Source of the DNA: DASQEH01 sp038239485
GTDB taxonomy: Bacteria; Actinomycetota; Actinomycetes; Propionibacteriales; Nocardioidaceae
Direction: 5' to 3'
Assembly: GCA_038239485.1 (NCBI GenBank)
Contig: JBBSET010000060.1
Span: 1-21,102, forward strand
DNA: 21,102 bases
The position numbers and the translations under genes are program-made. Positions within the stretch are counted from its first letter, which is position 1. The number at the start of each line of letters is the position of its first letter. Shown piece by piece: positions 6,126-13,310 of the stretch. The notes beneath the pieces were generated by a model, which worked only from the letters and a program-made list of their open reading frames with translations, had not been told where the DNA came from and did not search any database.

Positions 6126-7466
6126 ATGAGCATTCCCACGCTGGCGGAGCTGCACGGCCTCGGAGCGCGCCAGCAGCCTCTCTGGCCGGATGACGCGCGA
6201 CTCGCCGACGCGGTGGCGACTTTGCGCTCCCGGCCGCCGCTGGTGTTCGCCGGAGAGTGCGACGACCTCAAGAAGCAGCTGGGCGAGGTGGCCGCCGGGC
6301 GGGCGTTCGTCCTCCAGGGCGGTGACTGCGCCGAGACGTTCGACGGGGTCACGGCCGAGAATGTCCGGGCCAAGCTCCAGGTGCTGCTCCAGATGGCGGT
6401 CGTGCTGACCTACGCCGCATCCGTCCCGGTGGTGAAGCTCGGCCGAATCGCCGGGCAGTACGCCAAGCCGCGCTCGAGCGACAGCGAGACTCGCGACGGT
6501 GTCACCCTTCCCGCCTACCGTGGCGACGCCGTCAACGGGTACGCCTTCACCGCTGACGCCCGGGTGCCGGACCCGGCCCGGCTGGTCGAGGTCTACAACT
6601 CGTCGGCCGCCACGCTCAACCTCTGCCGGGCGTTCCTGCAGGGCGGATACGCCGATCTGCGCCAGATGCACGCGTGGAACGCCGACTTCGTGAAGTCGAG
6701 CCCGGTCGGCGCCGCTTACGAGAAGATCTCCCGCGAGATCGACCGTGCGCTGGACTTCATGCGCGCGATCGGCGCCGAGTCCGAGGAGCTGCACCGGGTC
6801 TCCTTCCACAGCAGCCACGAGGCGCTGATCCTCGAGTACGAGCACGCGCTGACCCGGATCGACTCGCGTACCGACCTGGCCTACGACGTGTCCGGCCACT
6901 TCGTCTGGATCGGCGAGCGGACCCGTCAGATCGGCGGCGCGCACGTCGAGTTCGCCTCGCGCGTCCGCAACCCGATCGGCGTCAAGCTCGGTCCGACCGC
7001 GACCCCCGACGACGCGCTCGCGCTGGCCGCAAAGCTGAACCCGGACAACGAGGCCGGGCGGCTGACCTTCATCACCCGGATGAGCGCGCAAAAAGTACGA
7101 GATCTGCTGCCGACGCTGGTCGAGAAGGTCACCGCCGCCGGGGTCGAAGTGGCCTGGGTGTGCGACCCGATGCACGGCAACGGCTTCGAGACGTCGCGCG
7201 GATACAAGACCCGCAGGTTCGACGACGTGATCGACGAGGTGCGCGGCTTCTTCGAGGTCCACCGCGACCTCGGCACCTGGCCGGGAGGCATGCACATCGA
7301 GCTCACCGGCGACGACGTCACCGAGTGTCTCGGCGGCGGCGAGATGCTCGACGAGGCGGGACTGGGGCAGCGCTACGAGTCGGTCTGCGATCCGCGCCTG
7401 AACCGGACCCAGTCGCTGGAGCTGGCGTTTCTCGTCGCGGACATGCTGAGCGAGAGCCGCGCATGA
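6126..7466 (+). CDS. aroG: 3-deoxy-7-phosphoheptulonate synthase, class II
   Basis: This enzyme joins phosphoenolpyruvate and erythrose 4-phosphate in the first shikimate-pathway step. Class II hallmarks are QGGDCAE (64-70), GQYAKPRS (110-117), WIGERTRQI, GVKLGP and CDPMHGN. By position, the metal ligands are Cys68, His350, Glu392 and Asp422. Each is exactly 19 residues lower than the M. tuberculosis AroG ligands (Cys87, His369, Glu411, Asp441). The protein therefore matches the characterised enzyme along its length but lacks about 19 N-terminal residues. The ATG at 6126 is supported by the -10 element six bases upstream. Its stop overlaps an 8-codon ORF that reaches the threonine aldolase start. 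The pairing with phosphofructokinase is common in actinobacteria. Confidence 0.95.
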   Translation: MSIPTLAELHGLGARQQPLWPDDARLADAVATLRSRPPLVFAGECDDLKKQLGEVAAGRAFVLQGGDCAETFDGVTAENVRAKLQVLLQMAVVLTYAASVPVVKLGRIAGQYAKPRSSDSETRDGVTLPAYRGDAVNGYAFTADARVPDPARLVEVYNSSAATLNLCRAFLQGGYADLRQMHAWNADFVKSSPVGAAYEKISREIDRALDFMRAIGAESEELHRVSFHSSHEALILEYEHALTRIDSRTDLAYDVSGHFVWIGERTRQIGGAHVEFASRVRNPIGVKLGPTATPDDALALAAKLNPDNEAGRLTFITRMSAQKVRDLLPTLVEKVTAAGVEVAWVCDPMHGNGFETSRGYKTRRFDDVIDEVRGFFEVHRDLGTWPGGMHIELTGDDVTECLGGGEMLDEAGLGQRYESVCDPRLNRTQSLELAFLVADMLSESRA

Positions 7467-7486
7467 CCGCTACCTGCGTCGCGTGA
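7463..7486 (+). CDS. Possible 7-residue relay ORF between aroG and ltaE
   Basis: The ORF reads MTATCVA and stop. Its ATG overlaps the aroG stop (ATGA at 7463-7466) and its TGA overlaps the ltaE start (GTGA at 7483-7486). It could bring ribosomes from aroG to ltaE, whose GTG has no visible Shine-Dalgarno sequence. It is very short and the ATGA could be chance. Confidence 0.25.
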   Translation: MTATCVA

Positions 7487-8484
7487 TCGACCTTCGCAGC
7501 GACACCGTCACCCGGCCGTCGCTGCCGATGCGCCATGCCATGGCTGAGGCCGAGGTCGGCGACGACGTCTACAGCGAGGACCCGACTGTCCGCGAGCTGG
7601 AGGAGCGCGTGGCCGCCATGCTCGGCTTCGACGAGGCCCTCTTCACCGTGACGGGGTCGCTGGCCAACCTGCTGGCGGTCCAGGCTCTGGTCGAGCCAGG
7701 GGCTGAGGTGCTCTGCGAGTCCAGCGCCCATATCGCCAGGGCCGAGCTCGGCGCCCACGGTGCGGTCTCTGGCATCACCATGCGCACCTGGAGCGACCCG
7801 CGCGGCCAACTCGACCTCGACGCCATCGACGCGCTGGTGGCTCCCGACCTCGGCCCGTTCTTCGTCCGCACCCGGTGCGTGTCGGTCGAGAACACCCACA
7901 ACTTCGCCGGTGGCACCGTCCAGCCGTACGACTCGCTCGAAAGGTTGGGTGCTTTGGCTCGACGGCACGGTATCGGGGTCCACCTCGACGGCGCCCGGAT
8001 CTGGAACGCCCACGTTGCCACCGGTATCGCCCTCGACAAGCTGGCGGCGGTAGCCGACACGGCCGCGGTATGCCTGTCGAAGGGACTGGGCGCTCCGGTG
8101 GGGTCCCTGATGCTCGGCAGCAGCGACCAGGTCGCCCAGGCCCGGGTATGGCGAAAGCGCCTCGGCGGCGGATGGCGGCAGGCGGGCATCCTGGCGGCGG
8201 CCGGCCTGTACGCGCTCGACCACAACATCGACCGCCTTGCCGCCGACCATGCCAACGCCCGCAACATCGCAGCAGCGGCCGGCGTCGACGCCCGCGAGGT
8301 CGACACCAACATCGTGGTGGTCCGGACCGATGACGCCGCCGGGCTGGTCGAGCGATGCAGGGCCGGGGGTGTGCTCGTGTCGGCCGTCGGTCCCCGAGTC
8401 GTCCGGGCGGTGACACATCTCGACGTGAGCGACGACGACGCCCACCACGCCGCGGAGGTCATCGCGGCGGCGCTGGAGGGCTAG
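7483..8484 (+). CDS. ltaE: Low-specificity L-threonine aldolase (PLP-dependent)
   Basis: The 333-residue fold-type I PLP enzyme cleaves L-threonine or allo-threonine to glycine and acetaldehyde. It starts with IDLRSDTVTRP, the family's N-terminal signature, followed by GDDVYSEDPTV, the TGSLANLLAV cofactor-phosphate region, ENTHNFAGG, HLDGARIWNA with the aspartate that pairs with the pyridine nitrogen, and the Schiff-base Lys200 in CLSKGLGAPVGS. The start is a GTG 16 bases after the aroG stop with no clear ribosome-binding site, so expression probably depends on readthrough or reinitiation from aroG. The related beta-eliminating PLP lyases are less likely given the N-terminal motif. Confidence 0.9.
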   Translation: MIDLRSDTVTRPSLPMRHAMAEAEVGDDVYSEDPTVRELEERVAAMLGFDEALFTVTGSLANLLAVQALVEPGAEVLCESSAHIARAELGAHGAVSGITMRTWSDPRGQLDLDAIDALVAPDLGPFFVRTRCVSVENTHNFAGGTVQPYDSLERLGALARRHGIGVHLDGARIWNAHVATGIALDKLAAVADTAAVCLSKGLGAPVGSLMLGSSDQVAQARVWRKRLGGGWRQAGILAAAGLYALDHNIDRLAADHANARNIAAAAGVDAREVDTNIVVVRTDDAAGLVERCRAGGVLVSAVGPRVVRAVTHLDVSDDDAHHAAEVIAAALEG

Positions 8485-8503
8485 CTGTGATGTCGGGGCA
8501 CGG

Positions 8504-9397
8504 CTAGACCGAGAGATGGGTGACCTCGGGTCGGGACCGCTGCCGCGGGCCGAGCTCGGCCAGGTACATCGCGGCCAGCACGAAAGTACCGCCGACGAGC
8601 ATCCGCGCGGTCAGGCTCTCCCCGCCGAACAGCACCGCGAAGAAGGCAGCCCAGACCGGCTCCATCGTCATGATGATCGCCGCCCGCGTCGGTGCCAGCC
8701 GCGCCTGCGCCCAGGTCTGCCCGAGAATGGTGAGCGACCCGGCGACGACGGCCATGTAGAGCAGCGACAGCCAGCCGTCGGTGTTGCGGGGGGCGGAGAT
8801 CCCGTTCGGGGCGCTGACGAGCGTACACACCGCGCAGACGACGGCCATCTGGACGATGGCCAGCCCGAAGACGTTGCCCTCGCCCGACCAGCGGCCGAGG
8901 CCGACGATGTGCAGCGCATAGAGCATGGCGGCGGCGAAGATGACCGCTACGCCGGGTGAGATCGCCAGCCCCTGGAGGGACAGCACCCCGAGGCCGGTGG
9001 TCGCCGCCACGACTGCGATCCAGACGACGGGGGAGATGCGCTCCTTGAGGAACAGGGCGGCGAACAGGGGCGTGGCCACCACGTACATCCCGGTCACGAA
9101 ACCCGACACGCTGGCCGAGGTGTGGTGCAGCCCGAGGGTCTGCAGGACTTGTGCCACGCCGTAGAGCAGCCCGAGGACGACGCCGTGCCGCAGCTCGTCC
9201 CGCGACAGCCGGAAGACCGCGCGCGGAGCCAGCAGGAACAAGGCCGCAGCCGCGATCGCGAATCGGATCGACAAGAAGTCGAGCACCGAGATCTGTCTCA
9301 GCAGGTCCTTGATCAGGAAGAACGTCGACCCCCACGCTGCCGTGACACCGAGCAGGGTCAGGGTCGGCAGCGCCGCAGTGCTGCGTCGCGTCATCAC
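8504..9397 (-). CDS. EamA/DMT-family membrane transporter
   Basis: The 297-residue protein is almost entirely hydrophobic, with about ten transmembrane helices in two EamA repeats (about residues 12-140 and 150-285). Typical family segments are TAAWGSTFFLIK near the start, the RFAIAAAALFLLAP helix and LTILGQTWAQARLAPTRAAIIMTMEPVWAAF at the start of the second repeat's end. Such proteins export amino acids, other metabolites or drugs; the substrate cannot be told. GTG at 9397 is taken as the start because TAGAGT lies six bases upstream; ATG at 9394 is the alternative. It converges with ltaE, with only 19 bases between the stops. Confidence 0.88.
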   Translation of the reverse strand: MMTRRSTAALPTLTLLGVTAAWGSTFFLIKDLLRQISVLDFLSIRFAIAAAALFLLAPRAVFRLSRDELRHGVVLGLLYGVAQVLQTLGLHHTSASVSGFVTGMYVVATPLFAALFLKERISPVVWIAVVAATTGLGVLSLQGLAISPGVAVIFAAAMLYALHIVGLGRWSGEGNVFGLAIVQMAVVCAVCTLVSAPNGISAPRNTDGWLSLLYMAVVAGSLTILGQTWAQARLAPTRAAIIMTMEPVWAAFFAVLFGGESLTARMLVGGTFVLAAMYLAELGPRQRSRPEVTHLSV

Positions 9398-9403
9398 CGA
9401 GTC

Positions 9404-9409
9404 ACTCTA
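9404..9409 (-). promoter_or_regulatory. -10 element TAGAGT for leaderless EamA gene
   Basis: On the minus strand TAGAGT is followed by GACTCG (six bases) and GTG at 9397, with no Shine-Dalgarno sequence. Confidence 0.55.
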
Positions 9410-9415
9410 GGGGTC

Positions 9416-9446
9416 AGCTCGCTGGATCCGGCCCCGCCGGCGAGCT
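9416..9446. promoter_or_regulatory. Inverted repeat upstream of EamA gene: operator or terminator
   Basis: AGCTCGC (9416-9422) pairs perfectly with GCGAGCT (9440-9446). Three further pairs, one a G-T wobble, give a 10-bp stem with an 11-base loop. It covers the expected -35 region of the EamA promoter, which fits an operator. It also lies downstream of the kinase gene stop, which fits a terminator. The rest of 9447-9556 shows no gene or clear signal. Confidence 0.4.
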
Positions 9447-9556
9447 CGTGGAGGTTGAGCAGGCCGAACCTGAGGATGAGGAGGGCGCTGACCCGCCGAT
9501 TGGAGCGGACGCGAGGAAGAACGCCGCCAGGGGCGGGTCTCAGACGAGCACCGGAT

Positions 9557-11644
9557 TCAGACGATCGTGAGGACGATTGTCGACCCGTAGGGTGCCATGT
9601 CGCTCGGCGATGGCGATTGGTCGACGACGAAACCGAGCCCGAGGTACGGCGAGAAGTGCTCCACCCTGTACGCGAAGCCCGCCTGGGTCAGGGCTGACTC
9701 GGCGGCCGAGATGCCCGAGTGGTAGACGTCAGGGACGGCGACGAGGTGAGGTCCCCGGCTAACCACCAGCGTGACCTTGTCACCGGCGTGGCGGATGCCA
9801 TGGCTCGGCTGCTGCGAGATCACGGTGCCCTTGGCCACCGAGTCGTCGTAGGTCCGGGTCACCGTGACGACCAGACCCAGCTTCCGCAGCGCTCCGCGGG
9901 TGGACCCGGCGTCCTGCCCCGAGGAGTTGTGGACCCTGATCGGCTCCGGACCTTTGCTCACGACGAGCCGTACGACGGCGTCGCGGCGCAGCATCTTCCC
10001 CGCTCGCGGCGAGAAGGAGATGACATTGCCGTCCTTGACCTTGGCACTCCATACCCGCTGGGTGTGACCCACCGCCAGTGAGTCGTCGGTGATCTGTGTG
10101 ATCGCCTCGGACTCGGTCGAACCGGTCAGGTCAGGCATCTGGTGGCGCTCGGGTCCCTTGGACACCACGACGTGGACGGTGCCGGACTTGAGCACCTGAT
10201 CGCCGGCCGCGGGATCCGTCGACACCACGTCGCCCGACGGGACCTTCTCCGAGTACGCCGTCCCGGCGACGGTGAACCCCAGCCCCGCGGCCTCGATCCT
10301 GGACTGGGCCTGACGCTGGCTGAGATGGATGACGTCCGGGGTCGGCTGGAACCGCCCCACCCCGTAGTACCAGCCGCCCGCCGCCGCGGCGGCGGCGAGC
10401 AGCACCACCACGACCAGCGCGATCCAGCCACGCCTCCGCCCGCGCCAGTAGCGCGGCCGGGACTGGCCTGCCGCCGGGGGGACGGGCGACCGCGGCCCGG
10501 CGACCGTGCTCCCTGCGCCGACTGCCGGGGCCTGGATGGGCTGGGCGAGACTCTCGACGGGGACCGACGGTGCCCCGACCGTCATCGTGGTCTCGCCGCG
10601 TCGCGCGCCGGCTGCGCCACCTGGGACCGGCGCGAAGTCGTCGTAGGCGTGGACGTCGAAGACCTCGTCACGGCTCGACGGAGGGCGCGAGAGGATCGGG
10701 GCCGAGGTCTCCGTGGCGGCAAGGGTGGACAGTGCGACGGTCGGCGTCAGGTCCTCGGTCAGCTCCCGGTCGTCGATGACGCCGTGGTCGAGGGCATGGC
10801 GCACGCGGCGCAGCTGCTGCAGCATCACATGCGCATCTGCCGGCCGCTGGTCGCGCTGCCGGCTCGTGGCGCGCGCCACGAAGGCGTCGAGGTAGGGCGG
10901 GATCGAGGCGATCAACGACGACGGCGCCGGGACGTCTTCGTTGACGTGCTTGTAGGCGACCTGGATGGGACTCTCGCCGGAGTGTGGTTTCCGCCCCGTC
11001 AGGAGCTCGAAAGCGAGCACTCCGAGGGCATACACGTCAGAGCGGGCATCGGCGATGCCGTCGGTGACGAGTTCGGGCGGGAGGTACGACACGGTACCCA
11101 TCAGCACGCCGCCGGTCGCGGTCGCCGCGGTCGACGAGGTGATCGCGCGAGCCAGCCCGAAGTCGGCGACCTTGAGCTGACCGCGAGGGTCGATCAGGAC
11201 GTTCTCGGGCTTGATGTCGCGGTGGATGATCCCGGACTCGTGGGCGGCCGCGATGGCCTTCAGGACCTCCTCGAGCAGAGCGAGAGCGCGCGATGCGGGC
11301 AGGGGGGACTCGTCGCGGATCACGTCTCGAAGGGTGTGGCGCCCGGCGACGTACTCCATGGCAAGGAACAGCACGCCGTCGTCGTCGCCCTGGTCGTAGA
11401 CGTTCACGACGTTCGGATGGGTGAGACGCGCGGCGGCGCGTGCCTCCCGCACGAACCGCTGGCTGAAGTCGACATCGTCAGCGAGCGCATGCGGCATCAC
11501 CTTGACGGCCACGGCACGGTCGAGGCGCAGATCAGTGGCCTCGTACACCGTCGCCATGCCTCCTCGGGCGATCCGCACGCCGACCAGGTACCGCCCGTCG
11601 AGCAGCCGCCCGACGAGCGGGTCGACGACCCCACGTCTGTCCAC
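9557..11644 (-). CDS. pknL: Ser/Thr protein kinase with four PASTA domains (PknL type)
   Basis: A membrane receptor kinase of 695 residues. The kinase domain (about 17-285) has the glycine loop IARGGMATVYEA, catalytic Lys48 in VAVKVM, HRDIKPEN with Asp143, DFG at 161-163 and a Ser/Thr-rich activation loop (169-177) before GTVSYLPPE. A Pro/Ser-rich juxtamembrane linker follows, then one transmembrane helix (about 406-424), then four PASTA repeats (about 433-695), each of the first three ending in a VVS(K/R)GP motif. PASTA domains bind peptidoglycan fragments. The open frame extends 106 codons further, but GTG at 11644 is chosen because TACACT lies six bases upstream and kinase homology starts just after it. 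The divergent Rv2175c-like neighbour identifies it as PknL rather than PknB. M. tuberculosis PknL lacks PASTA domains; those of other actinobacteria retain them. Confidence 0.92.
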   Translation of the reverse strand: MDRRGVVDPLVGRLLDGRYLVGVRIARGGMATVYEATDLRLDRAVAVKVMPHALADDVDFSQRFVREARAAARLTHPNVVNVYDQGDDDGVLFLAMEYVAGRHTLRDVIRDESPLPASRALALLEEVLKAIAAAHESGIIHRDIKPENVLIDPRGQLKVADFGLARAITSSTAATATGGVLMGTVSYLPPELVTDGIADARSDVYALGVLAFELLTGRKPHSGESPIQVAYKHVNEDVPAPSSLIASIPPYLDAFVARATSRQRDQRPADAHVMLQQLRRVRHALDHGVIDDRELTEDLTPTVALSTLAATETSAPILSRPPSSRDEVFDVHAYDDFAPVPGGAAGARRGETTMTVGAPSVPVESLAQPIQAPAVGAGSTVAGPRSPVPPAAGQSRPRYWRGRRRGWIALVVVVLLAAAAAAGGWYYGVGRFQPTPDVIHLSQRQAQSRIEAAGLGFTVAGTAYSEKVPSGDVVSTDPAAGDQVLKSGTVHVVVSKGPERHQMPDLTGSTESEAITQITDDSLAVGHTQRVWSAKVKDGNVISFSPRAGKMLRRDAVVRLVVSKGPEPIRVHNSSGQDAGSTRGALRKLGLVVTVTRTYDDSVAKGTVISQQPSHGIRHAGDKVTLVVSRGPHLVAVPDVYHSGISAAESALTQAGFAYRVEHFSPYLGLGFVVDQSPSPSDMAPYGSTIVLTIV

Positions 11645-11650
11645 GCAGAG

Positions 11651-11656
11651 AGTGTA
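11651..11656 (-). promoter_or_regulatory. -10 element TACACT for leaderless kinase gene
   Basis: On the minus strand TACACT, CTCTGC (six bases), then GTG at 11644. It decides the kinase start. No clear -35. Confidence 0.6.
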
Positions 11657-11725
11657 CGGAGCGCGACGGGCTGTTCTGGTGAGCCTCGCCGCCACCGGCA
11701 GGAGGCCTGAACAGGCCCGGCGTGG

Positions 11726-11731
11726 CAGGCT
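11726..11731 (+). promoter_or_regulatory. -10-like CAGGCT for Rv2175c-like gene
   Basis: CAGGCT, GTCGGG (six bases), then GTG at 11738. The first base departs from TANNNT, so this is weaker than the others. It mirrors the kinase promoter across the 93-base divergent spacer. Confidence 0.4.
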
Positions 11732-11737
11732 GTCGGG

Positions 11738-12091
11738 GTGGCAGACACCCTCGACTCTCTCGTCGGCTCCTGGCTCACCTACGCCGAGGTTGCCGACCGG
11801 CTCGGTCTCAGCTCCAGCAAGGTCCGTCAGCTGACTCGCGAGCATCAGCTGGTCGCGGTGCGCCGAGACGACCTGAAGGAACCCGCGATCCCGGCGGAGT
11901 GCATCGCCGACGGCCTCGTGGTCAAGGGTCTGGCGGGGACCCTGATCCTCCTCGCGGACCACGGGTTCGACGACGCGGAGTCGATCGAGTGGCTCTTCAC
12001 TCCTGACGACTCGCTGCCGGGGCGGCCCATCGATGCGCTGCGGCAGGATCGCGGCAAGGAGGTGCGCCGACGGGCGCAGGCGATAGTCTGA
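11738..12091 (+). CDS. Rv2175c-family DNA-binding protein, probable kinase substrate
   Basis: The 117-residue protein has an N-terminal winged helix-turn-helix (about 13-45: LTYAEVADRLGLSSSKVRQLTRE, then LVAVRR) and a C-terminal domain with GLAGTLILLADHGFDD and ESIEWLFTPDDSLPGRPIDAL, ending RRRAQAIV. The last two blocks match M. tuberculosis Rv2175c closely in order and wording (WLFTPDPSL, RPVDAL, RRAQA). That protein binds DNA and is phosphorylated by PknL on a threonine near its N-terminus, which reduces DNA binding. Here the N-terminal tail is shorter, with Thr4 the only candidate before the helix-turn-helix. Its position head to head with the kinase gene supports the same partnership. Confidence 0.9.
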   Translation: MADTLDSLVGSWLTYAEVADRLGLSSSKVRQLTREHQLVAVRRDDLKEPAIPAECIADGLVVKGLAGTLILLADHGFDDAESIEWLFTPDDSLPGRPIDALRQDRGKEVRRRAQAIV

Positions 12092-12136
12092 GTCGCTGGG
12101 GGACGTCGCCGAGCCGAGAGCTCCGGCGGACGCGGC

Positions 12137-13240
12137 TCAGTCGGCCCGCTTCGTCACGCGGTCGGTCATCAGCCGCAGCGCCTCGCGGACGTCGGCGGAC
12201 TCCACTGGCGCATGCCGGAGGGCCGACAGGGACGCCGACGTGAGCTCGGCAATGACCGTCTCGACGGCCGCCAGGGCACCGCTGTCGCGGAGTACCTGCT
12301 GAACCGCCCGGATCCCGTCGGCGTCGACGTCGGCGCGTCCCAGATGACGTCTGAGCACGGTGGCCTGCTGCGGGCTGGCCTTGTGGAAGGCACGAGCCAT
12401 CAACAGGGTGCGCTTGCCCTCCCTGATGTCGTCGCCGCTCGGTTTGCCCGTGACACTCTCCTGACCGAAGACGCCGAGCACGTCGTCGCGGAGCTGGAAC
12501 GCCTCGCCGAGCGGGATGCCGTACGACGAGAGTGCCGTGAGCAGCCTGTCGTCGGCCTTGGCGATCGCGGCGCCGAACTGCAGCGGGCGCTCGATGGTGT
12601 ACTTGGCCGACTTGTAGCGGATCACCCTCATCGCATCGGCGGCGGTGCTGCTGCGGCTGGTCTGGGCGAGCACGTCCAGGTACTGCCCCGCCACGACCTC
12701 GGTCCGCAGCCTGTCGAAGTAGACCCTGCTCCGGGCCAGCGGCTTCGGCCGGAGGCCGCTCGAGCAGAGCAGCTCGTCGGACCAGGCCAGCAGCAGGTCG
12801 CCGAGCAGGATCGCGCCGCTTCGCCCGAACCTCGCCGCCGTCTGGCCGTCGGTCGACGCACACATGAGGTCCCGGAGCTGGCGATGGGCGGCCGGGGCCC
12901 CCCGGCGGGTCGCGGAGTCGTCCATCACGTCGTCGTGCACGAGGGCGCTCGCGTGCACCAGCTCGATCGCCGCCGCAGCGGTCAGGACGGCCTCAGCCTT
13001 CGCTGGGTTGCCGCCCGCCGCCCGCCACCCCCAGTAGGCGAAGGCCGGCCGGATCCGCTTCCCGCCGGCCACCGCCGAGCGCGCCAGCTCCAGCAGCGGG
13101 ACCAGGTCCACGCCGACGGCCTCCAGCTGCCGCTCCTTGGCGTCGACGAACGCTTCGAGGGTACGTCTCACCGTCTGCCGCAGCTCGTCGGTGATCGGGT
13201 CGACCTCACCTGGCAACGTGGCTGAGACAGGTGTGGACAC
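12137..13240 (-). CDS. idsA: Polyprenyl (geranylgeranyl-type) diphosphate synthase
   Basis: A trans-prenyltransferase of 367 residues that condenses isopentenyl diphosphate onto allylic diphosphates in the cytoplasm. It shows GGKRIRP (59-65), the first aspartate-rich motif DDVMD (103-107) followed by RRG, GDLLLAWSDEL, YKSAKYT and the second motif in QLRDDVLGVFG (252-256 is DDVLG), then GKPSGDDIREGKRT. A second motif ending in Gly rather than Asp is usual for the actinobacterial IdsA group. Product length (C15-C20 or longer) cannot be fixed. The open frame extends 70 codons further into the metF region, but GTG at 13240 has TAGGCT seven bases upstream. The position matches M. tuberculosis idsA2 (Rv2173). 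It could supply the isoprenoid for the FAD oxidoreductase downstream of metF; that is inference. Confidence 0.92.
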   Translation of the reverse strand: MSTPVSATLPGEVDPITDELRQTVRRTLEAFVDAKERQLEAVGVDLVPLLELARSAVAGGKRIRPAFAYWGWRAAGGNPAKAEAVLTAAAAIELVHASALVHDDVMDDSATRRGAPAAHRQLRDLMCASTDGQTAARFGRSGAILLGDLLLAWSDELLCSSGLRPKPLARSRVYFDRLRTEVVAGQYLDVLAQTSRSSTAADAMRVIRYKSAKYTIERPLQFGAAIAKADDRLLTALSSYGIPLGEAFQLRDDVLGVFGQESVTGKPSGDDIREGKRTLLMARAFHKASPQQATVLRRHLGRADVDADGIRAVQQVLRDSGALAAVETVIAELTSASLSALRHAPVESADVREALRLMTDRVTKRAD

Positions 13241-13247
13241 GCTGGAG

Positions 13248-13253
13248 AGCCTA
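13248..13253 (-). promoter_or_regulatory. -10 element TAGGCT for leaderless prenyl synthase gene
   Basis: On the minus strand TAGGCT, CTCCAGC (seven bases), then GTG at 13240. Confidence 0.6.
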
Positions 13254-13297
13254 CGGTCCACGCACCGGACAGCCGGTGATGGGGACGGCGTCGTCCT

Positions 13298-13303
13298 TAC
13301 CCT
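13298..13303 (+). promoter_or_regulatory. -10 element TACCCT for leaderless metF
   Basis: TACCCT, GGGTCGT (seven bases), then ATG at 13311. With the opposite -10 at 13248-13253, both promoters are packed into a 70-base spacer, so their -35 regions must overlap. Confidence 0.6.
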
Positions 13304-13310
13304 GGGTCGT

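Noticed and set aside
10142..11710. 522-codon plus-strand open frame
   Set aside because: Antisense to the kinase gene, no recognisable motif; the kinase motifs prove the other strand.
11645..11962. 106-codon N-terminal extension of the kinase
   Set aside because: It would cover the divergent Rv2175c-like gene, and the -10 element at 11651-11656 with GTG at 11644 explains the start better.
13137..13310. 58-codon extension of MetF
   Set aside because: It overlaps the prenyl synthase; ATG at 13311 fits the -10 element and the catalytic residue numbering.
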